Shown piece after piece: positions 36,436-41,723 of a stretch of DNA of 41,723 nucleotides (its first letter is position 1; each line of letters begins with the position of its first letter). A model generated the notes under the pieces. That model did no database searches. It was not told the DNA's origin and was given only the letters and a program-made list of their open reading frames with translations. This stretch comes from Brevundimonas sp. (GTDB taxonomy: Bacteria > Pseudomonadota > Alphaproteobacteria > Caulobacterales > Caulobacteraceae). The stretch is taken from NCBI GenBank assembly GCA_030693575.1, contig JAUYAG010000186.1:1-41723 (forward strand), in the 5' to 3' direction. The position numbers were made by a program, and so were the translations under genes.

Positions 36436-37250
36436 GGCGCGTCTCCCGCATCGGTCGGCGGCTTGCGCCGCAGCTTCGGTCCGGCGGTGGAACCGGGCGG
36501 CTCGATCACGAACCAGCCGGTGATCATCGACCGCATGTTGTTGAACAGGCCGGTCCAGATCACCAGCCCGACATGGATGACGATGAAGCCGACGATCAGC
36601 CCCGCCGAGATGAAGTGCAGCGTCCGCGCCGACTGCCGCCCGCCCATCAGATCCAGCAATATGCCGCCGATGGCGTTGAAGCCCGGCGACATCGACAGGC
36701 CGGTGATCAGCATCATCGGCAGGACGATCAGGATCATGGCCAGATAGGTCAGCTTCTGGATGACATTATAGGTCCGGGCGTGGTCGTCGGTCGGGAAGTG
36801 GAAGCGCGCGTGCTCCGCCACCGAGGGACCGATGCCCTTCAGGTCCGCGCCCGTCGGCCACAGCCTGCGGCCGAAGCGGCGGGTGAACAGACCCAGCAGC
36901 AGATAGAGCAGGCCGTTCAGCACGAAGATCCAGGCGAACAGGAAATGGTAGTTCCGCGCCTCCGCGAGGTTTCGCCCCTGCGGGATCAGCAACCAGTTCG
37001 GAATCTGGGGAATGCTGAGCCAGGGGTCGGCGAAGGTCGACCGAATGCCCCAGTACAGATGCGGGTGCGCCAGCAGGATGTTGAGCCCGCTCATGATCAG
37101 CACGACGACCGCCACGACATTCAGCCAGTGCGCCAGCCGCACCCAGGCCGGATGACGCCATGTGTCCGTGCGGCCGCGCGGCAGTGCGCGGTCCGCGTGA
37201 CGTCTGGATGTTTGGGCCGAAGGCTCGTCGGCGATGTCGGTCATGGTCAT
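36432..37250 (-). CDS. Cytochrome b561-type membrane protein, partner of the molybdoenzyme
   Basis: A 272-residue di-haem b-type cytochrome. After a polar N-terminus it has about four membrane helices with histidines in typical places: VRLAHWLNVVAVVVLIMSG, NYHFLFAWIFVLNGLLYLLLG, LTYLAMILIVLPMMLITG and RTLHFISAGLIVGFIVIHVGLVIW. It resembles Ni/Fe-hydrogenase-type cytochrome b and would pass quinol electrons to the periplasmic MsrP-like enzyme encoded next. Start ATG 37250 has GGGGG directly before it; the ATG at 37244 has better spacing to GGGG and may be the real one. First gene of a three-gene unit. Confidence 0.9.
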   Translation of the reverse strand: MTMTDIADEPSAQTSRRHADRALPRGRTDTWRHPAWVRLAHWLNVVAVVVLIMSGLNILLAHPHLYWGIRSTFADPWLSIPQIPNWLLIPQGRNLAEARNYHFLFAWIFVLNGLLYLLLGLFTRRFGRRLWPTGADLKGIGPSVAEHARFHFPTDDHARTYNVIQKLTYLAMILIVLPMMLITGLSMSPGFNAIGGILLDLMGGRQSARTLHFISAGLIVGFIVIHVGLVIWTGLFNNMRSMITGWFVIEPPGSTAGPKLRRKPPTDAGDAP

Positions 37251-37357
37251 CCCCCGGGGCCGGCGCCGCTCAGCCCGACGGTCTCATGACCATGGGCAGG
37301 GCGCAACGCCGCAGACCCTGTTACGAGGCGTCCGGCCTCAGGGTTTCAGACCCGGCG

Positions 37358-37861
37358 TCAATATCCCGGCGTGCGGGTCACGCAGGAGCGGGGCGAGCGC
37401 TGGCAGGCGGCAACCTCGGCGGCCCAGGCGGCGCGATCGCGTTCGTAGCGAAGGCGGGCGGCCTCCGCGGCGGCGGCGTCGGCTTCCCACTGGGCGCGCT
37501 GGGTCTCCAGCCGGGCGGTCTCGGCGCGCCAGCGGGCGTCCTCCGCCTGCCAGGCGGCCGTGCCTTCTATCTCGCGGCGTTCGGCGGCGTTGTTGCGGGC
37601 GGCGATCTCGGCGTTCAGGCGGATGGTCTCGGCGACCTCGGTCGGGTCCTGCTGGGTCTCCGGCGCGGCGCTGTAACTCTCGCCGCGCTGGCGCAGCCAT
37701 TCCTCGGAGCCCGGTGCCGGCGCCGCCGGCGGGGCGGCGGGTGTGGTGGTCTGCAGGGACGTCTTGCCCCGGACGGGCACCTGGGGCGCGGTCGTCTGGG
37801 CGACGACCGGCGCGGCCGCCAGCAGCAGGGCGGTCACGGCGGCGAGGGTGAAGCGGGTCAT
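37358..37861 (-). CDS. Secreted coiled-coil protein of unknown function
   Basis: A 167-residue protein I do not recognise. The ATG at 37861 has TGGAGGT upstream and starts a signal peptide (MTRFTLAAVTALLLAAAPVVAQ). After a Pro/Ala/Thr-rich stretch (about 25-50), residues 70-150 are Ala/Glu/Arg-rich with heptad-like patterning, a probable coiled coil (AEIAARNNAAERREIEG, RWRAETARLETQRAQWE). Two cysteines near the end (ACQRSPRSC) could form a disulfide. It lies between the cytochrome b gene and a sensor kinase gene, all on the minus strand. Confidence 0.8.
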   Translation of the reverse strand: MTRFTLAAVTALLLAAAPVVAQTTAPQVPVRGKTSLQTTTPAAPPAAPAPGSEEWLRQRGESYSAAPETQQDPTEVAETIRLNAEIAARNNAAERREIEGTAAWQAEDARWRAETARLETQRAQWEADAAAAEAARLRYERDRAAWAAEVAACQRSPRSCVTRTPGY

Positions 37862-37953
37862 GCGGGACCTCCAGAACGGAAAAGCATCAAGCGAAGCTGG
37901 GCGGCAGCGCCCGGCGGCGCCAGTGATAACGCCGATCGGGCGATTTGGTCTCG

Positions 37954-39417
37954 TCAGTGTGGCAGCCGCAGGGCGAAGGTCGTGCCCGTCGGCCCTGTCT
38001 CGACCAGGGTCAGCGAGCCGCCGTGGCTGGCGGCCAGTTCGCGCGAGATGGCGAGCCCGAGCCCGGCCCCTTCGGAGGCCCGGCCGCTGACGAAGGGTTC
38101 GAAGAGGCTTTCCGACAGTCGCGGTGGAATACCGGGGCCGTCGTCTGCGATCTGGATGACGCAGTCGCCGTCGCCGGTCGTGACGGTGACGCGGACCATG
38201 CCCTTGCGTCCGGCGCGGCGGGTCGGATCGCTTTCGATGGCCTGACGGGCGTTGCGCATCAGATTGACCAGCACGCGGTGCAGCTGGTCGGAGTCCGCGT
38301 GCAGGTTCAGTCGCGCCGGGATGGACTTCTTCAGGTGAACGCCCTCCGCCGTCAGCCCGGCGTCCTCGGCGGCCGCCTCGATCGCGGAGGCCAGCGGGAT
38401 GCGCACGCGCTGGGGCGGCGGTTCCTCGCTCTTGCCGTACTCCAGCACATTGCGCGACAGGGCGGCGGCGCGGCCCAGGGCCCGTTCCAGCCGCGGCAGG
38501 ACGCGGGCCACTTCAGGGTCGGGCGAATCGGCCAGTCGCTCGGACGCCATCTGGGCCGAGGTCAGCATGTTGCGCAGGTCGTGATTGATCTTGGCCACCG
38601 CCTCGCCCAGCGCCACCAGACGGGCGCGGGAGCGCAGCGAGACGCGCACCTCCTCCTGCATCCGGGCCAGTTCGCGCTCGACCCGGCCAATCTCGTCGTG
38701 ACGGTCACTGGGCGGATCGCCCTCCGCCTCGGGGTCGAGGGCGAAATGCTCGATCGAGCGGGTGACGCGCCGCAACGGCTGCAGGACCAGAAAGGCCAGA
38801 CCGCCGTACAGCAGCCCGCCGGCCACCAGCGAGATGAACAGCGACGTCAGCAGGCTGTTGAGCAGGAAGGCCCCCAGCTCGACCTTCAACGGCTCGGCGG
38901 GCGCCAGGATCTCGATGAAGTCGCCCGAACGATAGCGCGGCCGGGCCTGGACCCGGATGGACCGGTCGGGGTGGCCGAACAGGGTGCGCCAGGGATCGGC
39001 GATCCGCGTCAGCGGGCGGCTCTGGCGCAGGTCGATCAGGTCGGGCGTTCGGGGCAGGTTGGGGGCCTGCAACAGCAGCCGGCGCACGCCCTGGTCGCCC
39101 ACCACCACCGCCTGCACCCCGCCGATGGCCAGCAGCTGTTCGGCGGCGTCGTCCTCGACCGCGGAATAGGGCAGGGCTTCAACCCCGACCGAGGCCAGCT
39201 CCGCCGACTGCAGCCGGTCCAGCAGCCAGCGCTCGTGGAAGCTCGCCGCGCTGGGGACGATGATCAGGATCTCGACCACCACGGTGAAGATGAAGGTCAG
39301 GAGCAGCAGCCGCCAGGCCAGGGCGTCAGGGGCGTGGAACTTCAGCCGCTCGCGCCAGTCGGCGGGCAGGCGCAGTCCCCTGCGAAGGGCGCCAAGGAGG
39401 GGCCGGAACCGGTTCAT
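37954..39417 (-). CDS. Membrane sensor histidine kinase with HAMP
   Basis: A 487-residue classical kinase. Membrane helices at about 35-55 and 185-213 enclose a periplasmic sensor of about 130 residues (marked by LGIGGVQAVVVGD-like AIGGVQAVVVGDQG). A HAMP linker (213-260, LQPLRRVTRSIEHFA, then HDEIGRVERELARMQEEV) leads to the phospho-acceptor region AKINHDLRNMLTSAQ with His279, which differs from the common SHELRTP. HATPase_c has NLMRNARQAI, ADDGPGIPPR and GAGLGLAISRELAASHGG. It is followed 40 nt upstream in transcription order by the VTT-protein gene, so the two are probably one unit. No response regulator is adjacent. Confidence 0.92.
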   Translation of the reverse strand: MNRFRPLLGALRRGLRLPADWRERLKFHAPDALAWRLLLLTFIFTVVVEILIIVPSAASFHERWLLDRLQSAELASVGVEALPYSAVEDDAAEQLLAIGGVQAVVVGDQGVRRLLLQAPNLPRTPDLIDLRQSRPLTRIADPWRTLFGHPDRSIRVQARPRYRSGDFIEILAPAEPLKVELGAFLLNSLLTSLFISLVAGGLLYGGLAFLVLQPLRRVTRSIEHFALDPEAEGDPPSDRHDEIGRVERELARMQEEVRVSLRSRARLVALGEAVAKINHDLRNMLTSAQMASERLADSPDPEVARVLPRLERALGRAAALSRNVLEYGKSEEPPPQRVRIPLASAIEAAAEDAGLTAEGVHLKKSIPARLNLHADSDQLHRVLVNLMRNARQAIESDPTRRAGRKGMVRVTVTTGDGDCVIQIADDGPGIPPRLSESLFEPFVSGRASEGAGLGLAISRELAASHGGSLTLVETGPTGTTFALRLPH

Positions 39418-39457
39418 ACGGCGCTTGACGCAAGGCTCGGGCCAGGAGCTGCGCCGC

Positions 39458-40180
39458 TCATGTCAAACCCCTCGCACGGAAGAATTTCTGCATACCCTTC
39501 ATCGCAAACGGCAGCACCACCGCCAACACGAAGACGCCCGCCATCGGGGCCCAGAACTGGCCGAACAGGGCCTGGAAGTCCGGGTCGGGGTTGGTGGCCA
39601 GCAGTTGGTTCAAGCGCGCGCCGATCCAGCAATAGATGATGTGGGCCGGCAACAGGCCGATCACCGTGGCGACTGTGTAGGGGGTCAGCCGCACGGCCAT
39701 GACCCCTGCCGCGACATTGATCATATGGAACGGCACCACCACGGCGAGGCGGGACGCCAGCACATACCAGAAGGTGTCGCGGTCGATGGCGTCGCAGATC
39801 TTCTTCATCAGGCCCAGGTCACGGGCGGCCTTGCGGCGCAGCGCCTCTCCCAGCGCCGATCGTGCAACGGTATAGACAATCAGGGCGCCGGCCGTGGCGG
39901 CCAGGGATGTCGAGAGCCCGCCCACCCACGGCCCGAACAGATAGCCCGCCGTGATGGTGACGAAAAAGACGCCGGGCACAACGCTGGCCGTCAGGACGGC
40001 GAACACAGCCATCAGGATCAGCAGGCTGACGAGATAGTTCTGGGCGGTGAAGTCCCGGAAAGCCTGGCCATGGTCGCGCAGTGTCTCGAGCGACAGATAG
40101 CGGTTCCAGCCCATGGCGAAGATCAACGCGACGACGCCGGCCAGCAGTATCAGGGGCAGAAAGCGTTTGATCCGGTCCAT
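39458..40180 (-). CDS. TVP38/TMEM64-family (VTT domain) membrane protein
   Basis: A 240-residue protein with about six membrane helices. The VTT/SNARE-associated core reads VPGVFFVTITAGYLFGPWVGGL and later FWYVLASRLAVVVPFHMINVAAGVM, as in DedA/TVP38 proteins. Members are proposed to move lipids across membranes or support envelope homeostasis; none of this is proven for this gene. It precedes the sensor kinase gene by 40 nt on the same strand. It is divergent from rpmH. Confidence 0.9.
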   Translation of the reverse strand: MDRIKRFLPLILLAGVVALIFAMGWNRYLSLETLRDHGQAFRDFTAQNYLVSLLILMAVFAVLTASVVPGVFFVTITAGYLFGPWVGGLSTSLAATAGALIVYTVARSALGEALRRKAARDLGLMKKICDAIDRDTFWYVLASRLAVVVPFHMINVAAGVMAVRLTPYTVATVIGLLPAHIIYCWIGARLNQLLATNPDPDFQALFGQFWAPMAGVFVLAVVLPFAMKGMQKFFRARGLT

Positions 40181-40207
40181 TGTCTCTCCGCAGACGGGCC
40201 GTCGGCG

Positions 40208-40236
40208 TTGACACCGTGGGCCCTGCCGCTTATACG
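40208..40236 (+). promoter_or_regulatory. Sigma-70 promoter of rpmH
   Basis: A textbook housekeeping promoter: TTGACA at 40208-40213, 17-nt spacer, TATACG at 40231-40236. Transcription would start near 40243, giving a leader of about 55 nt before the rpmH GTG. It is the best promoter match in the window, as expected for a ribosomal protein gene. Confidence 0.8.
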
Positions 40237-40298
40237 CCCGCCCTTCCCGCGACGGACGCCTTCCGCCGCCTTTTTGTTTTCAGTCCCAGGAGCCGAAC

Positions 40299-40433
40299 GT
40301 GAAACGGACCTATCAGCCGTCGCGACTCGTGCGCAAGCGCCGACACGGCTTCCGTTCGCGGATGGCCACCAAGAACGGTCAGAAGATTGTTGCGCGGCGT
40401 CGCGCCAAGGGCCGCAAGCGCCGGACGGCCTGA
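40299..40433 (+). CDS. rpmH: 50S ribosomal protein L34
   Basis: A 44-residue, highly basic protein of the large ribosomal subunit. The sequence [20 protein letters not shown], then [20 protein letters not shown], is the complete L34 pattern and length. The start is GTG at 40299 with AGGAG 8 nt upstream. It heads the conserved rpmH-rnpA-yidC block, which often lies near the chromosome origin. Confidence 0.98.
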   Translation: MKRTYQPSRLVRKRRHGFRSRMATKNGQKIVARRRAKGRKRRTA

Positions 40434-40440
40434 TCGTCCG

Positions 40441-40458
40441 GCGCCCGGGTCCGGGCGC
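40441..40458 (+). promoter_or_regulatory. Perfect hairpin directly before the rnpA start codon
   Basis: GCGCCCGG (40441-40448) and CCGGGCGC (40451-40458) form an 8-bp stem with a 2-nt gap. The 3' arm abuts the ATG at 40459. No Shine-Dalgarno sequence is visible, so rnpA translation may depend on opening of this hairpin, or the hairpin may attenuate or process the rpmH-rnpA transcript. Confidence 0.55.
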
Positions 40459-40860
40459 ATGAGCGACCCTTTCAAAATCGAACGCATGACTTCGCGGCCC
40501 CAGTTTCTGGCGGCCGCGAAGGGCGTTTCCGAGGCTCGCGGCGCGGTGGTTGTCCAGCGGCTGGACCGCCACGACGGCGTCTCTACGGTCCGGCTGGGCT
40601 TCACCGCCACGCGCAAGGTCGGCAACGCCGTGATCCGCAACCGCGCCAAACGCCGTCTGAGAGAAGCCGCCCGCGCCGCGGCGCCCCTGTTGGCGGTCCC
40701 CGGCAGCGACTATGTCTTCGTCGCCCGCATGGGCACGGCGGACCGTCCCTGGGACCGTTTGCTTGACGATGTGAAATCGGCGCTTACAAGGCTCGCGACC
40801 CCGCGACCGGCGCCCAAGACCGCGCCTTTGACGTCCGCCAACGCCGGCCAGGATTCCTGA
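40459..40860 (+). CDS. rnpA: Ribonuclease P protein component
   Basis: A 133-residue protein subunit of RNase P, which helps the catalytic RNA cleave pre-tRNA 5' leaders. The RNR box is present (VGNAVIRNRAKRRLREA), preceded by GFTATRKV. The N-terminal part (ERMTSRPQFLAAAKG) matches the family's first helix. The C-terminal extension (PRPAPKTAPLTSANAGQDS) is variable. The ATG at 40459 is chosen because it gives a family-like length; the frame is open upstream into rpmH. It lies 25 nt after rpmH and 5 nt before yidC. Confidence 0.96.
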   Translation: MSDPFKIERMTSRPQFLAAAKGVSEARGAVVVQRLDRHDGVSTVRLGFTATRKVGNAVIRNRAKRRLREAARAAAPLLAVPGSDYVFVARMGTADRPWDRLLDDVKSALTRLATPRPAPKTAPLTSANAGQDS

Positions 40861-40865
40861 ACTCC

Positions 40866-41723
40866 ATGCCTCCACACGATAACAGCCGAAACACGATCCT
40901 CTTCGTCGTGATCGCCGGCATCATGCTGCTGGCCTACAGCTTCTTCGTGATGGAGCCCCAGGCCGCGAAGCGGAAAGCGGCCCAGCAGGCCGCGGCCGAA
41001 CAGACCGTCGCCGGCCCGACCGCCGGAACGACGGGCGCATCGCCCGCCGCCGTCGCCGTCTTCACCGAGGACCGGACCGTCGCCCTCGCCCGCGGCGGCG
41101 CCCGCATCCCGATCCAGACCGGAACGGTGACGGGTTCGCTGTCGCTGCGCGGCGCGCGCATCGATGACCTGTTCCTGACCGGCTACCAGGAAACCAACGA
41201 AGCCGGTTCGCCGCCGGTCGAGCTGTTCCGCCCCGAGGGTATGCGCCACGCCTATCAGGCCCAGTTCGGCTGGAACGGCCCCAACGTCCCCGGCGGCGTG
41301 CCCGGACCCCAGACGCCGTGGCGTCTGACCGAAGGCGCGACCCTGACGCCGACCACGCCGGTCACCCTGACATGGGACAACGGCGCGGGCCTGCGCTTCA
41401 CGCGCCGCATCGCCGTCGACGCCCAGTATCTGTTCACGCTCACCGACACCGTCGCCAACTTCAGCACCCAGCCGATCACCATCGCGCCTTGGGGCCGGAT
41501 CGAACGGCAGGGCGTTCCGGACGACCTGGGCCGCCAGCAGGTCCTGCACGAAGGGGGCATCGGCACCTTCGGTTCGGACGGAAAATACACGACCCAGCAG
41601 CTGAAATACCAGGCCTGGGCCAAGAAGCCGGTGCAGGAGCACACCTCGACCGGCGGCTGGATGGGCATCACCGACAAATCCTGGCTGGCCGCCCTGATCC
41701 CGCATCAGGACGAGCAGATCGAG
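40866..41723 (+). CDS. yidC: Membrane protein insertase YidC, 5' part (continues beyond window)
   Basis: The first 286 residues of YidC, which inserts and folds inner-membrane proteins with or without SecYEG. The N-terminal helix (NTILFVVIAGIMLLAYSFFV) is followed by an Ala/Thr-rich linker and the large periplasmic beta-sandwich domain, with the family pattern TGSLSLRGARIDDLFL, the FTDTVAN-like TLTDTVANFS and STGGWMGITDKSWLAALIP. The catalytic groove helices lie beyond the window edge. Start ATG 40866 follows the rnpA stop by 5 nt. Confidence 0.95.
   Translation, partial: MPPHDNSRNTILFVVIAGIMLLAYSFFVMEPQAAKRKAAQQAAAEQTVAGPTAGTTGASPAAVAVFTEDRTVALARGGARIPIQTGTVTGSLSLRGARIDDLFLTGYQETNEAGSPPVELFRPEGMRHAYQAQFGWNGPNVPGGVPGPQTPWRLTEGATLTPTTPVTLTWDNGAGLRFTRRIAVDAQYLFTLTDTVANFSTQPITIAPWGRIERQGVPDDLGRQQVLHEGGIGTFGSDGKYTTQQLKYQAWAKKPVQEHTSTGGWMGITDKSWLAALIPHQDEQIE

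Overview
The window is GC-rich, with codon use and gene content typical of an alphaproteobacterium. Several traits point to Caulobacterales, most likely a Brevundimonas or Caulobacter relative: a second-type che cluster, FixL/FixJ, many hybrid kinases, the rpmH-rnpA-yidC block, and a PhoH-like ATPase. This placement is inferred from protein style, not from a database search. No phage, insertion sequence or CRISPR array is visible. Genes are tightly packed, and many overlap by 4 nt (ATGA).

Layout. (1) 1-3170: the 3' two thirds of gyrB, a small secreted protein and an orphan DNA cytosine-C5 methyltransferase. (2) 3291-7290: a hybrid histidine kinase and a short YegD-like Hsp70. (3) 7666-18063: a chemosensory cluster. 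It holds an HPt-fold protein without the phospho-histidine, an N-terminally truncated receiver with a FliM-like tail, an unusual CheA, CheW, a soluble PAS-type MCP, a PAS-PAS hybrid kinase, CheR and CheB. (4) 18399-20906: FixL-like kinase, FixJ-like regulator and a small XRE protein. (5) 20994-25608: PhoH-like ATPase, tRNA-Arg(ACG), a gamma-glutamyltransferase lipoprotein, a heptamer tandem repeat and an outer-membrane barrel protein. (6) 25748-34116: ribonucleotide reductase genes nrdA and nrdB. They lie 5.4 kb apart on opposite strands and enclose PAP2, a Mn2+-exporter gene behind a yybP-ykoY riboswitch, VanZ, a MASE1 hybrid kinase and a GST. (7) 34124-37250: carboxylesterase, a MsrP-like molybdoenzyme and its b-type cytochrome. 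(8) 37358-40180: a secreted coiled-coil protein, a sensor kinase and a VTT-domain protein. (9) 40208-41723: rpmH promoter, rpmH, rnpA and the start of yidC.

The most unusual part is the che cluster. CheA has no HPt (P1) domain. Its N-terminus instead looks like a truncated globin without the proximal histidine, and its C-terminus carries a second CheW domain and a degenerate receiver. The neighbouring HPt-fold protein lacks its histidine. The divergent response regulator lacks the first strand and acidic pair of its receiver, exactly where it meets the 5' end of cheA. So no canonical phosphorelay histidine or intact CheY is visible in the cluster. Either a deletion or assembly join at about 8603 removed two 5' ends, or the system works with split or degenerate parts.

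A second strong signal is the Mn2+ riboswitch before the UPF0016 gene. Its first conserved loop (GGGGAGTAG) contains the stop codon of the upstream PAP2 gene. Both nrd genes also carry paired NrdR-like boxes at 31-32 bp spacing, which would keep the separated genes under common control.
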